From Leptospira alstonii serovar Sichuan str. 79601 (GTDB lineage Bacteria > Spirochaetota > Leptospiria > Leptospirales > Leptospiraceae), in NCBI RefSeq assembly GCF_000347175.1, contig NZ_ANIK01000038.1, forward strand, positions 1 to 21,573: DNA of 21,573 bases, given 5' to 3'. A program made the position numbers and the translations under genes. Under the pieces are notes generated by a model. It was not told where the DNA came from, did no database searches, and worked only from the letters and a program-made list of their open reading frames with translations. Positions 1-13,950 of this stretch are shown here, one piece after another. The stretch's first letter is position 1, and each line of letters starts with the position of its first letter.

Positions 1-410
1 TTCCAAGAAAGATCCCTGAACTTTTGAGAACGTATGGAAAGTATCTTTCCGCGACAAAACGTTTGGGTAAAAAGGCCGGCCGAACCTTGTATCAGCCCAG
101 TCCGGGAAAACAAAAGATGAAACGCGTGAATATCCGCCTTAGCACCGGGAGTTGGACTCTCTTTGGAGCTCTCGCACAGGCCCACGGCGTGTCCCGCTGT
201 TATCTTTTCAATTATCTTCTGTGGTTGGAATCCGTGGGCGTCGGAGACTCTATCGTGGATACGATGAATGAGGGAGTTCCCACCTTTCACAGGTCTTACA
301 GTTATATTCTCCACCTCGACCTAGTAGAAAACCAAGTGACCCGTAAACTACGCTGTCGACCTTTATCCCATTTTTACGCATTGGACTATCGAGACTGGTT
401 CCCGACATAA
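1..410 (+). CDS. DUF1564 family protein, left copy (5' end outside window)
   Basis: The open frame enters from the left edge (reading P-R-K-I-P-E-L-L before the first in-window start-like codon, a TTG at 24), so the gene is cut by the window and begins upstream. It encodes 135 visible residues that are identical to the matching part of the minus-strand gene at 21078-21573. DUF1564 is a multi-copy family known from Leptospira, with no established function. The central stretch, roughly residues 41-72 of the visible part (V-N-I-R-L-S, then helices around [11 protein letters not shown]), looks like a strand followed by two helices. That would fit a ribbon-helix-helix or similar DNA-binding fold, but this is my inference. 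The stop is TAA at 408-410. Family assignment is fairly sure; function is unknown. Confidence 0.8.
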   Translation, partial: PRKIPELLRTYGKYLSATKRLGKKAGRTLYQPSPGKQKMKRVNIRLSTGSWTLFGALAQAHGVSRCYLFNYLLWLESVGVGDSIVDTMNEGVPTFHRSYSYILHLDLVENQVTRKLRCRPLSHFYALDYRDWFPT

Positions 411-423
411 AAAACGCGAGGTT
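1..423. repeat. Left arm of long inverted repeat (matches 21065-21487 reversed)
   Basis: Position p on the left corresponds to position 21488-p on the right, in reverse complement. Base-by-base comparison gives six differences over 1-423, at left positions 80, 137, 239, 356, 362 and 365. All six are silent in the DUF1564 frame. Uninterrupted homology ends at 423. A weaker, gapped continuation reaches about 449 (see findings). The repeat may continue beyond the window on the left. Confidence 0.93.
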
Positions 424-820
424 TGATAACCCATCTCCATGGATTGCTCATCTCAGCTACGCTGAGAAACAAAGACTATGTAACTCCCTACGGGTCGTTC
501 GGTTAGTGCTGGCTTTTGCTTGCCTCGCTCGACAGGGAGAAATATTGAGTTGGCGGAAAGCGCGGTCGGTCGCAATTTTTGCTATGGAATCGCGACCTGC
601 TACGACGACTCAGGAAACTCAGCGGACGCCTCTCTATGGATTGGCGTCCAGGGAGTCGTTGCACATGAGTTTCTTATTCGTCCAAACTTTCTTAATATGG
701 CCTTAGGAATTTCTGTACCTAAAGACGGGTCTGTACTAAAATTCGCAGTGCACGAATAGGCAACGTTTAATAAGATTTTAGAACGCTCTCCCATCTGAAT
801 GTGTTTAAGGAAAAATATAA
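411..820. other. Gene-poor stretch between DUF1564 copy and MepB gene
   Basis: No convincing gene is visible. Short frames at 506-706 and 520-759 (plus) and 600-794 (minus) overlap each other, lack ribosome binding sites and resemble no family I know. The first 39 bases look like a decayed continuation of the DUF1564 duplication. A perfect 6-bp stem with a 3-base loop lies at 452-466. The ribosome binding site of the following gene (AAGG at 807-810) marks its right edge. The stretch may be eroded accessory DNA. Confidence 0.5.
452..466. repeat. Small perfect hairpin, CTCAGC-TAC-GCTGAG
   Basis: Six-base arms pair perfectly around a 3-base loop, 42 bases after the DUF1564 stop codon. No T-run follows on either side, so it is not a standard intrinsic terminator. 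It could end the DUF1564 transcript weakly or be a remnant of a palindromic repeat. Confidence 0.4.
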
Positions 821-1336
821 ATGAATCCTAATATACCGAAACTCCATAAGATTTTAAAGGACTTTCAAGAAAATGTCTTAGATCCATACAACGTTCAAAT
901 TGAAAACCTGATTTTAGAAAAGGAAAGTTCGGAATACGGAGCTTGCAACTTTGAACTGAAAAATCGGAAAATCATATTCCGCGTAGCAAAAATCACTCCG
1001 ACCAAAGTCGGACAATTTGTTACGCTTTGGAAACGAGACGATGAAGGACCGATTCGACCGTTCGATATGCAAGACGCGGCGGATTCTTTTATCATCGTCG
1101 TCTATGATCAAAATCGCTCCGGACAATTCATCTTTTCAAAAGACGTCCTGTTAAAAAAAGGAATCTTAACGGGTGACAAAGAAGGGAAACGCGGATTTAG
1201 AGTTTATCCGTCTTGGGACCTTCCTCCCAATCCTCAGGCCGAAAAAACTCAGAGTTGGCAGTCGGAATATTTTTTGGAAAATTCCAAAAACAAACGCACG
1301 GATACGAACCGAGCGAAAAAAATTTTGAATTTATGA
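821..1336 (+). CDS. MepB family protein
   Basis: This 171-residue protein matches the MepB family over nearly its whole length. The recognisable blocks are F-R-V-A-K-I-T-P-T-K-V-G-Q-F-V-T-L-W-K-R (about residues 52-71), G-Q-F-I-F (about 101-105), and K-G-I-L followed by E-G-K-R-G-F-R-V-Y-P (about 113-130). MepB is named from the Staphylococcus aureus mepRAB multidrug-resistance operon, but its biochemical role is not settled. No mepA efflux pump or mepR regulator lies next to it here, so it is a stand-alone copy with no indicated substrate. The ATG start has AAGG ten bases upstream. The lysine- and asparagine-rich tail (about residues 150-171) is probably disordered. No signal peptide or membrane segment is seen, so it is likely cytosolic. 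Confidence 0.85.
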   Translation: MNPNIPKLHKILKDFQENVLDPYNVQIENLILEKESSEYGACNFELKNRKIIFRVAKITPTKVGQFVTLWKRDDEGPIRPFDMQDAADSFIIVVYDQNRSGQFIFSKDVLLKKGILTGDKEGKRGFRVYPSWDLPPNPQAEKTQSWQSEYFLENSKNKRTDTNRAKKILNL

Positions 1337-1516
1337 GTTAGTTTGTGCCGGATTCGGATGCAGATCACGGAAAGGCCGACAAACTACGTTTCGCTCGTCT
1401 TAGACAGAGTTGCAAATCAATGTTTTATAGTAATCAACGGTTAGGCGGCTTTGCCGCAGAGATCCTCGGTTTCTTGCATTTTGATCGGATAAGATAATTT
1501 CAAACTTTCAAAAAAT
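1337..1516. other. Convergent intergenic region between mepB-like gene and acyl-CoA ligase
   Basis: Two plus/minus gene ends face each other here. The stretch has a small GC-rich hairpin (GCGGC-TTT-GCCGC at 1445-1457) and a 6-base inverted pair GTTTGT/ACAAAC within about 1342-1387. Neither is followed by a convincing T-run, so I do not call a terminator. No RNA gene or open reading frame of note is visible. Confidence 0.4.
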
Positions 1517-3142
1517 CTAATATTTCCCGGAACTCATCCCGGCGCGGAGAACCTTCTTGTCGAACTTGCCCACGCTCGTTTTTGGAATCGCTTCGATCAG
1601 CCGAATGTCTTCGCTATGAGGCAATTGCCAATTCGCGAAATTTTCCCTGAGAATTTCAAGAATCGATTTTTTATCCACCTTCTCGCTTTCTTTCGCGACG
1701 ACAAAAACGACAGGAACCTCTCCTCGAACCTCGTCCGGTTTGGCGACAACGGCCGCTTCTAAAACACCGGGAGCCTTCAACACATAACCTTCCATCTCTA
1801 CGCTGGAGATCCATTCCCCTCTCGTCTTGATCAGATCTTTTTTGCGATCCGTGATTTGGATATAACCGTGTTTGTCGATCGTGATCACGTCTCCGGTACG
1901 AAACCAACCGTCTTCCGTGAACGATTCCCGGCTCGGGTTTCCGTAATAAGAAGCGGTGATCCAAGGTCCTCTTACGATCAATTCACCCGGAGTTTTTCCG
2001 TCTTTAGGAATGTCCTTTCCTTGATCGTCGATTCCCCTAAGTTCCACTCCCGCGACCGCCGGACCTTGTTTGGCGAGAAGTTGCATTTTTTCTAATATTT
2101 GCCAATCGTTCATCGTGGTTCTAAGTCTACACACCGTTCCGACCGGAGACAACTCCGTCATTCCCCATGCGTGGAGGATATGAATTCCGAAATCATTCTT
2201 GAATCCTTCGATCATGGATTGCGGAGCGGCCGAACCTCCGACCACCATCGTATGCAATCGGCTCAGATCGTAAGAATTCTTTTTGAGATGTTGATAAAGC
2301 AGGTTCCAGATCGTGGGAACTCCCGCCGCGATCGTCACCTTTTCCTGTTCCAATAAGGAGGCAAGTCCGTGACCCAAAAGATGTTTACCCGGAAACACAA
2401 GAACCGCGCCGGTCATCACACAGGCGAAAGGAATTCCCCAAGCGTTTGCGTGAAACATAGGAACCACGGGAAGTACCCTCTCCTTTTCGCAAATACCCAG
2501 ACTGTCCGACATGCAGATCGACATACTATGAAGATAAATAGAACGATGACTGTAAACGACTCCTTTCGGATTCCCGGTCGTTCCCGAAGTATAACACATT
2601 CCGGCGGCCAGGTTCTCATCTAACTCCGGTAAGGTGATATCCGAGTTACCGTTTTTGATGAACGATTCGTAATCCACCGAGTCCGGAAGAGGCGCGGCCT
2701 CCGCCGTTTCGAGATCGTCCATGACGACGAACTTAGGTTTCTTTTTAAACTGGGGAAGTAAATCCAGAAGAACCTTGCTCAAACTCTTATCCACAAAAAT
2801 CACCGAATCTTCCGCGTCGTTGACTATAAACACAAGTTGTTCCGGAAATAGTCGAACGTTCAACGTGTGAAGAACGGCGCCCATCGAAGGAGCCGCAAAG
2901 TAAACTTCGAGGTGACGATAATGATTCATTCCGAACGTAGCGACTCGATCGCCCGGACGGATTCCTAATTTTTGCAAGGAATCGATCAGCTTGTATACCC
3001 GAGATGAAAATTCTCCGTATGTATAACGATGTACGGATTCGTCGTTCATCTTCGTAACGATCTCTTTTTCAGGATGAACGTCGGAAGCTCTGCGTAAGAT
3101 AGCGGGAACGGTCAGTTGATAGTTCATCATCGTGGATTTCAT
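1517..3142 (-). CDS. AMP-binding fatty-acid--CoA ligase, AlkK-like
   Basis: This 541-residue ANL-superfamily enzyme should activate a medium- or long-chain fatty acid to acyl-AMP and then acyl-CoA. Visible motifs are the ATP-binding loop [11 protein letters not shown] (about residues 184-194), W-G-M-T-E-L-S-P (about 330), G-W-F-R-T-G-D (about 412-418), and the C-terminal P-K-T-S-V-G-K-F with its catalytic lysine near 525. The overall sequence, including [11 protein letters not shown], resembles Pseudomonas AlkK, a medium-chain ligase. Chain-length preference cannot be read from sequence. I chose the ATG at 3142 because AGGGAG lies seven bases upstream. The open frame continues to 3229, but those 29 extra codons have no ribosome binding site. 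It stands alone, divergent from the toxin-antitoxin pair. A role in fatty-acid use fits the dependence of leptospires on fatty acids. Confidence 0.9.
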   Translation of the reverse strand: MKSTMMNYQLTVPAILRRASDVHPEKEIVTKMNDESVHRYTYGEFSSRVYKLIDSLQKLGIRPGDRVATFGMNHYRHLEVYFAAPSMGAVLHTLNVRLFPEQLVFIVNDAEDSVIFVDKSLSKVLLDLLPQFKKKPKFVVMDDLETAEAAPLPDSVDYESFIKNGNSDITLPELDENLAAGMCYTSGTTGNPKGVVYSHRSIYLHSMSICMSDSLGICEKERVLPVVPMFHANAWGIPFACVMTGAVLVFPGKHLLGHGLASLLEQEKVTIAAGVPTIWNLLYQHLKKNSYDLSRLHTMVVGGSAAPQSMIEGFKNDFGIHILHAWGMTELSPVGTVCRLRTTMNDWQILEKMQLLAKQGPAVAGVELRGIDDQGKDIPKDGKTPGELIVRGPWITASYYGNPSRESFTEDGWFRTGDVITIDKHGYIQITDRKKDLIKTRGEWISSVEMEGYVLKAPGVLEAAVVAKPDEVRGEVPVVFVVAKESEKVDKKSILEILRENFANWQLPHSEDIRLIEAIPKTSVGKFDKKVLRAGMSSGKY

Positions 3143-3249
3143 AAAGATTCTCCCTGGGCTCAAAGCCGATCGGATTAGGAACGGAATTTTAGAAATCCCT
3201 AAAAGTCCGTCAATAAAAGTTCGATTCAAAATCTACGATTCTTCGTTTG

Positions 3250-3300
3250 GAATCGTTCCCTTGGAAACGAAAGACGATCGAAAAATAACCGTTTGACAGA
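3250..3300. repeat. 51-bp direct repeat, copy 1 (upstream of toxin-antitoxin pair)
   Basis: This segment is identical over 51 bases to 3934-3984, in the same orientation. Similarity fades through about ten more bases on the right (both continue with g-ag/g-gg-ttttccg). It lies between the divergent starts of the acyl-CoA ligase and the antitoxin gene and contains TTGACA at 3293-3298, a match to a -35 box. The two copies bracket exactly the toxin-antitoxin cassette. Confidence 0.95.
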
Positions 3301-3360
3301 CGAGTTTTCCGTTATTTTTTTTGGACTTGATTTTTCATAAATCGAAAGGAAACTAAACCC

Positions 3361-3588
3361 GTGAATATAATTCCCAAAACGACGATTGCTGAAATTCAAA
3401 ATATGCAGTTGAATGAACAGATAGAAGCGCTTTCTTCAATTTGGGATCAGATTGCGTTCAAAAATCTCGGATTTGACGTTTCGAAGGAAGACAAACGGTT
3501 GTTGGATGAGCGCGTTCTTCATGAAGAAGATGTGCCCGGTAAACCTTGGGAGGATTTAAAAAAATCGCTTCTTAAAAAACAAAAGTGA
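3361..3588 (+). CDS. Antitoxin of type II toxin-antitoxin pair (addiction-module component family)
   Basis: This 75-residue acidic protein resembles the short addiction-module antitoxins annotated as the TIGR02574/Unstab_antitox type. It has an N-terminal part with L-N-E-Q-I-E-A-L-S-S-I-W-D (about residues 17-29). Its C-terminal part carries D-K-R-L-L-D-E-R and P-G-K-P-W-E-D-L (about 43-66), the region expected to wrap around the toxin. The start is GTG with AAAGGAAA about ten bases upstream. Its stop overlaps the toxin start by four bases, so translation is probably coupled. Such antitoxins neutralise the partner RNase or gyrase poison and often repress their own promoter. The short dyad GATTT/AAATC near 3330-3345 could be part of an operator, though that is inference. 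Confidence 0.85.
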   Translation: MNIIPKTTIAEIQNMQLNEQIEALSSIWDQIAFKNLGFDVSKEDKRLLDERVLHEEDVPGKPWEDLKKSLLKKQK

Positions 3589-3887
3589 AACTTCTTCCTA
3601 TTCGGATCAAACCGGCCGCCGAGCAAGACGTGATTCAGGCGGTAGATTACTACAATCGCAAAAAAGAAAATCTAGGTTTTGAATTCGTTTTAGAAATTGA
3701 TTCCATTCTTGATAGAGCCAGTCGTTTTCCCGAAATAGGTCCGTATGTTTACAAGGATTTTAGACAACTGTTGACTCGTCGTTTTCCCTTCAGAATCTTT
3801 TACAAAACCTCAAAACATCATATCGACGTATATGCGGTTTTACATCAAAGCCGTGAATTTAGAAAACTACTTCAATCACCTTCTTAA
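3585..3887 (+). CDS. RelE/ParE family toxin
   Basis: This 100-residue protein has the RelE/ParE pattern: I-K-P-A-A-E-Q-D-V near the start (about residues 8-16), then A-V-D-Y-Y-N, and the mid-protein block F-P-E-I-G-P-Y-V-Y. This is followed by [10 protein letters not shown] (about 65-74) and [10 protein letters not shown] (about 81-90). Family members either cleave mRNA at the ribosome (RelE) or poison gyrase (ParE). The sequence alone does not decide, and the H-Q-S-R ending is typical of annotated RelE/ParE toxins. The start is GTG, overlapping the antitoxin stop (GTGA). It appears complete, with no frameshift, so the pair may be functional. A hairpin with a T-run follows 12 bases after the stop. 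Confidence 0.87.
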   Translation: MKLLPIRIKPAAEQDVIQAVDYYNRKKENLGFEFVLEIDSILDRASRFPEIGPYVYKDFRQLLTRRFPFRIFYKTSKHHIDVYAVLHQSREFRKLLQSPS

Positions 3888-3899
3888 AAAACGAAGAAC

Positions 3900-3923
3900 A
3901 TCGATTTACTGAAATCGATTTTT
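3900..3923 (+). terminator. Intrinsic terminator after toxin gene
   Basis: ATCGATTT (3900-3907) pairs perfectly with AAATCGAT (3912-3919) around a 4-base loop ACTG, and the stem runs into T residues at 3919-3923. It begins 12 bases after the toxin stop and lies before the second direct repeat. It would insulate the lytR-like cluster from toxin-antitoxin transcription. The T-run is short and the stem AT-rich, so efficiency is uncertain. Confidence 0.6.
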
Positions 3924-3933
3924 ACAATCAAAA

Positions 3934-3984
3934 GAATCGTTCCCTTGGAAACGAAAGACGATCGAAAAATAACCGTTTGACAGA
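3934..3984. repeat. 51-bp direct repeat, copy 2 (upstream of lytR-like gene)
   Basis: Identical to 3250-3300 over 51 bases and in the same orientation, 684 bases downstream. Its last bases include TTGACA (3977-3982), placing a possible -35 element just ahead of the lytR-like start at 4022. Because the repeat ends at the edge of that gene, the duplicated unit could be its promoter region. Confidence 0.95.
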
Positions 3985-4004
3985 AGGGTTTTCCGGTTTG
4001 GAAT
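3977..4004 (+). promoter_or_regulatory. Possible promoter of the lytR-like cluster inside repeat copy 2
   Basis: TTGACA (3977-3982) is a perfect -35 match. TGGAAT (3999-4004), 16 bases further on, matches four of six positions of a -10 box. The start would then fall just before the ribosome binding site GGAG at 4011-4014, giving a very short leader. The weak -10 keeps confidence low. Confidence 0.3.
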
Positions 4005-4021
4005 GGAATCGGAGCGTACGT

Positions 4022-5170
<1,149 letters not shown>

Positions 5171-5174
5171 AATT

Positions 5175-5546
5175 ATGAGCCCCGTCCCCCGACAAAACCC
5201 GACTACCGAAGAAATTCTACGCACCATCCGAGATATTATGGTGGATAAAAAATGCGAAGAAGTCAGCATCTTAAACCTCGAAGGCGTCAACAGTTATCTG
5301 AGTTACTTCGTCATCTGCACCGTCAACTCCGCGGTTCAAGCGAACGCCGTCGCTAGAGAAGTCAGAAAAACATTAAAAGAATATAAACTCTCTCACAAAG
5401 AGGCGGATAAAACGGGAACGTCGGCTACTTCCGGTTGGACTCTTTTGGATTTCGGAGAAATCATCATTCATATCATGACTCCCGAAAAAAGAGAATATTA
5501 TAATTTAGACAGACTCTGGCGTGACGCAAAGAGAATCGAACTCTAA
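5175..5546 (+). CDS. rsfS: Ribosomal silencing factor RsfS
   Basis: This 123-residue protein of the RsfS/Iojap/YbeB family binds ribosomal protein uL14 on the large subunit and blocks subunit joining, lowering translation in starvation. The family signature is clear: [12 protein letters not shown] (about residues 24-35), S-Y-F-V-I-C-T (about 44-50), the block [12 protein letters not shown] (about 86-97), and [10 protein letters not shown] (about 105-114). Length is typical. ATG 5175 follows the lytR-like stop by four bases without a strong ribosome binding site, consistent with coupled translation. In many bacteria rsfS sits with nadD, but no nadD is visible here, only the lytR-like gene upstream. 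Confidence 0.93.
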   Translation: MSPVPRQNPTTEEILRTIRDIMVDKKCEEVSILNLEGVNSYLSYFVICTVNSAVQANAVAREVRKTLKEYKLSHKEADKTGTSATSGWTLLDFGEIIIHIMTPEKREYYNLDRLWRDAKRIEL

Positions 5547-5584
5547 AGGAGACGCCGTTCCATTCGGAGAGCGGTCTATCAAAA

Positions 5585-8306
<2,722 letters not shown>

Positions 8307-8336
8307 TCGATCCATAGAGAACGAGATTCCTCCTTT

Positions 8337-10355
8337 TTACTTCAGGCAACGAACTCCCGCGTAATTGCTGAGATGATCCCACCGAATTTCCCCCTTAAAA
8401 ACGTCCAGATTATAAGCCCCGTTTTCACCGACTGAAATGGTAGAAGACCAATACCGTTTGTCCGCGTCGTTTGACGTCCAGGATTCGGTTTCTCCGCTTT
8501 CGTAAGAATCCTCCAATTCTTCGATCGTAGGGAGGCGAAGGTCTCTGGAACTACAAATTTGGCTCGCTTGATACCAGTTATAACTTCCGTCGGCGGGCTC
8601 CCAAAAAATTTCTTTTTGAGAGGATTGCCTTTTGATTTTTTTCCTTTCCGGGTTCGATTTTTGAATATTCGAAGATTGGAATATATTTGTTTTTGCATCC
8701 GTTGGGCGATTGGTTGTGTCTTGAAAATGAATGTTGAAGAGTTTTTTAAATTCCCGATTCGGATTCGGGAATCGAACGCTGTTGTCCAGGATTTCCTTGA
8801 GTTTGGATTTTGCGGAACCCCAAAAAAGTCCGGTTCTACTTTCCCAATCGGCTCCGAGTTGATGGCTATTGACGATTTGAGTCGGATTTTTCGTTTCCAA
8901 ACCTTCGTGTAAAAGCGAGTCCAATTGTTCCTGAAGGGAAACCGGAACCTTGAGCTTTTGATTCACTCGTTTGATTTCTTTTTTGATTCTTTCGATTTGA
9001 AGAAGACCGGCAAACTCCGATTTGGCGAGAGTCACGATTCCTTCCCGAAAGGCTTCGTGAATTTTATCTTGGTGCGTTTCTTTTTCCTCCTCCGTATCGG
9101 CCAAAGCCTCCGCGGTAAATTCCTTTTCGATGAGAAAATAAAGGGTTTCCAAACGATTGGTCAAATGAGAACGTCCGGTTTTTTCCGCGGTTTCCGATTT
9201 TTTTTCGACGGTTTCTCGAAACGATTTGTAAGAGGTATCGTTCTTTTCGGAAAGTTCTTTCAGAAGATTTGCATACAGTTTGGAAGAAAGAGAAAAATCG
9301 AATTGAGAATAAGCCTGATCCGCTTCTTTTTCTTTTAATACAAATAAGGCCAGTTCGACCTTGTCCTTTCTCTCTTGAATACTTTGTTGGATTTGAAGTT
9401 GCCTGTGTTTTTCCGGAACCTTCGCGGAATATTCTTTTCCGAGAGAGACGTAGTCGATCAGACGTTTTTCCAAATCTCCGGGGTTCGATTGTTTCGACTC
9501 GAAAAGATTACGATCCAACTCGTTTATCTTTTCCTTATATTCCAAACTGTAATTATTCGTGATGCTCGTTTGGATTTCGCGGATGAACGGTTCGAGTTTT
9601 TTCAAAGACTCCCGCGAAAGACGGTCGTTAAAGGCGCTTAGGATTCGGTCGTAGATTTCCGTGGATTCCGCGTAATCTCCGGAAAGACGGTACTTGGCGG
9701 CTTGATCCAGTTCTTCCCCGATTTCTTCCAAAATTCCCGCCAAAATTTTATCCGAGGTTTTAAATTCCATGGAGTTTAGATTGGTTCCGGGAACGGGTTT
9801 GATTTTTAAGAATGCTACGCTTAGGTTTCCGTTTGTGGACGCGGGAACTTGATGCGGATCCAGGTTGTATTGAAGGTCTAAAAGTTTTTTACCGGATTCT
9901 CCCGCATAGTAGTCCAAAAGAAATTCCGGAAACTCCATTTGAAACGTGGACTTGATGGAGTAGTTTAGAGTTTTTGAATCTCTCGTTTGATTTCTAAGAG
10001 AGACGTAGACGAGTCCATTTTTGGAAGAGATCGTTCCGGAAATCACTTCGTTTGCGTCGATCGCGTCCGCGATCTGTTTGATGCAGATTTCATCCGAACA
10101 ATCCAGCTTCTGAAGAGCTTCCACTTGTTTGTAAAGGATCGCCAGAGACTCGTCGTCTACGATCGTATGTTTTCCCTCGAAGTTTCTGAGGATGGAGTTG
10201 ATGATTCCGTTTCGAAACCGATTTTCCAAACCCGCGTTTAGGTTTCCCTCCACCGTCAGTTTGTGGATATAAATTTTAGAATGTTTTGCCTGTGCAAAAA
10301 CTCCGAACGGAATCCAGAGAAAAAAAAATAGAAACAAAAAGAATCTGACGTACAT
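8337..10355 (-). CDS. Secreted Lcl_C (DUF1566) domain protein with long helical middle
   Basis: This 672-residue protein has a signal peptide ending near V-F-A-Q-A (about residues 18-22). Residues about 25-150 (K-L-T-V-E-G, then C-S-D-E-I-C-I-K-Q-I-A-D-A-I-D-A-N-E-V-I-S-G split by other residues) resemble the N-terminal regions of leptospiral proteins that assess cellular components, with no known activity. Residues about 205-480 are charged and strongly helical, probably coiled coil or TPR-like. The last 95 residues form an Lcl_C domain: W-Y-Q-A-S-Q-I-C, R-L-P-T-I-E-E-L, Y-W-S-S-T, and a final G-V-R-C-L. Lcl_C was named from the Legionella collagen-like adhesin and is greatly expanded in Leptospira. 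The ATG at 10355 has AGGA about nine bases upstream, and a TTG one codon earlier is also in frame. Its stop faces the DUF1574 stop 30 bases away. Confidence 0.75.
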   Translation of the reverse strand: MYVRFFLFLFFFLWIPFGVFAQAKHSKIYIHKLTVEGNLNAGLENRFRNGIINSILRNFEGKHTIVDDESLAILYKQVEALQKLDCSDEICIKQIADAIDANEVISGTISSKNGLVYVSLRNQTRDSKTLNYSIKSTFQMEFPEFLLDYYAGESGKKLLDLQYNLDPHQVPASTNGNLSVAFLKIKPVPGTNLNSMEFKTSDKILAGILEEIGEELDQAAKYRLSGDYAESTEIYDRILSAFNDRLSRESLKKLEPFIREIQTSITNNYSLEYKEKINELDRNLFESKQSNPGDLEKRLIDYVSLGKEYSAKVPEKHRQLQIQQSIQERKDKVELALFVLKEKEADQAYSQFDFSLSSKLYANLLKELSEKNDTSYKSFRETVEKKSETAEKTGRSHLTNRLETLYFLIEKEFTAEALADTEEEKETHQDKIHEAFREGIVTLAKSEFAGLLQIERIKKEIKRVNQKLKVPVSLQEQLDSLLHEGLETKNPTQIVNSHQLGADWESRTGLFWGSAKSKLKEILDNSVRFPNPNREFKKLFNIHFQDTTNRPTDAKTNIFQSSNIQKSNPERKKIKRQSSQKEIFWEPADGSYNWYQASQICSSRDLRLPTIEELEDSYESGETESWTSNDADKRYWSSTISVGENGAYNLDVFKGEIRWDHLSNYAGVRCLK

Positions 10356-10602
10356 CAAGATGATCCTAACGTAAAGTATATCTCAAAATCGTCGTATTGT
10401 CTGCAAACGACGTTTAAAGGTTAATCCGTCTTTGAGATAATCGCAATCATAACAAGACCTCGAACGAAGCAAAAGTAAACAATTATTTGGAAATTTGAAA
10501 ATAGTATTTACAATCTTTCCAAGCGGAAACGTTTAGAATTTCGGAAATCGAAAACGAATGGATGAAGTTGTGAAAACCGACAATACGAAGCGGGTTTTTG
10601 GG

Positions 10603-11118
10603 ATGAATTTTGAAAAATATCCTTTCTTGTTGTTCGTTCTAATCCTTCCGTTGGGAACCGTTTGCGCGGAATCCTTTTCTAATATCGCATTCTATAATCT
10701 TAAGGAAGAAAGACTCGTTCTTTCAGCTTCTCTGAAAGAATTTTCGCCAAGGGACGTTCTGATCCTGAATTTTACGGGTTCCCGATGCAAACCGTGTAAG
10801 GAACAAATTCCGGTTCTTTTGGATTTTGTAAAACAAACCAATATCTCCGCTGCGGGAAAACGGAAGGTTTTTCTTTGGGTCGTATTTGTGGGAGACGATT
10901 TTAAAACCGGAAAAGAATATTCAAATTTATTAAAATTGGAAAATGCCGCCGAAACGCTCGTCGATCCGCTGTCTTCGAGTTATACACAAGCGAAAATTTC
11001 CGGCTTGCCTACCGTTTTTGTTTTGAATTCCAACCGGGAAATTCTTTTTAAAACGGAAGGTTATAACGAGTCCGGAACCGCGGCATTGAAGAATTTTTTA
11101 TTCTCTTTAGGAAAATAA
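10603..11118 (+). CDS. Thioredoxin-fold (TlpA-like) exported protein
   Basis: From the ATG at 10603 this is a 171-residue protein with a signal peptide ending at about T-V-C-A-E (residues 18-22). The thioredoxin-fold core has L-I-L-N-F-T-G-S-R followed by a C-K-P-C active site (Cys65, Cys68). The cis-proline loop is G-L-P-T-V-F-V with Pro136. TlpA/ResA-like proteins reduce or maintain thiols in the periplasm, for example during cytochrome c assembly. No such partner genes are adjacent, so its substrate is open. An upstream in-frame ATG at 10558 would bury the hydrophobic signal 15 residues in and lacks a clear ribosome binding site. The gene is divergent from the Lcl_C protein, sharing a 200-base intergenic region. 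Confidence 0.8.
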   Translation: MNFEKYPFLLFVLILPLGTVCAESFSNIAFYNLKEERLVLSASLKEFSPRDVLILNFTGSRCKPCKEQIPVLLDFVKQTNISAAGKRKVFLWVVFVGDDFKTGKEYSNLLKLENAAETLVDPLSSSYTQAKISGLPTVFVLNSNREILFKTEGYNESGTAALKNFLFSLGK

Positions 11119-11209
11119 GCCGCAAGATCCGAGTGATTCCGTAAATTCGTCTTCCATAAATCACATTCAAAAATCCTAAAATAAAAAACGATCCGTCTAA
11201 GTTTTACAC

Positions 11210-12061
11210 ATGAAAATCATCACTGCAATCATCAAGGACCTCGGGGACAATTTCCGAGTTCGGAGAATTCTTCCTTCCGTCGAGGTTCGTCACGTAGGCC
11301 CGTTCGTATTTGTAGATCATATGGGACCCGTTCCGATTCAAACCGGAAAGGAACTCACAGTTCGTTCTCATCCCCATATCGGACTTGCGACGATCACTTA
11401 TCTCTATGACGGAATCGTTCTCCATAGGGACAGCATCGGATCGGAAACGCAGATTCGTCCTTACGAAGTAAACTGGATGACCGCAGGTTCCGGAATCGCG
11501 CACAGCGAACGTTCCCAATTCGATCCGCAATATTCTATCTTGGAAGGAATACAAACTTGGGTAGCCCTTCCTAAAGAATCGGAAGAAGTGGATCCGGAAT
11601 TTTTTCATCTCGATCGAAATGACATTCCCGTGATCGCAGGAGACGGTTGGGAGTTACGACTTGCGGCCGGTGAATTTTTAGGCAAACGTTCTCCGGTAAA
11701 AGTATATTCCCCGCTTTTTTATGCGGACTTGGACGCACAACCCGGTGCCAAGGGAGAATGGAAAATTCCTTTCGATCAAGAATCCGCTTTGTATGTCGCG
11801 CGAGGAAGTTTGGAAGTTCAAGGTCAAAAGATTCTCGTAGGTCAGATGGCTGTGTTTCGTCCGGGAGAAAGGATTTCTTTTACTTCGGAAGAAGGAAGTC
11901 GCTCGATTCTTTTAGGAGGAGTTCCGTTTCCGGAACGTCGTCATCTTTGGTGGAATTTTGTTTCCACTTCCTTGGAAAGAATCGAAAGAGCCAAACTGGA
12001 ATGGAAAGAAGAACGTTTTTCCGAAGTTCCGGGGGAAACGGAACGAATTCCTCTTCCGTAA
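11210..12061 (+). CDS. Pirin family protein
   Basis: This 283-residue bicupin belongs to the pirin family. The N-terminal cupin carries the metal-ligand set in the usual spacing: His54 and His56 in S-H-P-H-I-G-L-A-T, then His98 and Glu100 in G-I-A-H-S-E-R. The entry motif [12 protein letters not shown] (about residues 28-39) is also typical. Bacterial pirins are iron-containing cytosolic proteins. Some, like YhhW, oxidise quercetin, and others modulate metabolic enzymes. The function here cannot be chosen from sequence. The ATG at 11210 has only a weak ribosome binding site. The C-terminal cupin (about residues 190-245) contains R-P-G-E-R-I-S-F and no obvious metal set. typA starts 58 bases after the stop, so the two may share a transcript. 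Confidence 0.93.
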   Translation: MKIITAIIKDLGDNFRVRRILPSVEVRHVGPFVFVDHMGPVPIQTGKELTVRSHPHIGLATITYLYDGIVLHRDSIGSETQIRPYEVNWMTAGSGIAHSERSQFDPQYSILEGIQTWVALPKESEEVDPEFFHLDRNDIPVIAGDGWELRLAAGEFLGKRSPVKVYSPLFYADLDAQPGAKGEWKIPFDQESALYVARGSLEVQGQKILVGQMAVFRPGERISFTSEEGSRSILLGGVPFPERRHLWWNFVSTSLERIERAKLEWKEERFSEVPGETERIPLP

Positions 12062-12079
12062 ACGTAAATTAGAAGATTG

Positions 12080-13940
<1,861 letters not shown>

Positions 13941-13950
13941 GATCAATTCC

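Noticed and set aside
506..794. Three overlapping short frames between the DUF1564 copy and the MepB gene
   Set aside because: They contradict each other in frame and strand, and none has a ribosome binding site or recognisable family. They may be remnants, but I cannot support a gene.
1445..1457. GC-rich hairpin as terminator for the MepB or ligase gene
   Set aside because: The stem is only five base pairs and no T-run follows on either strand.
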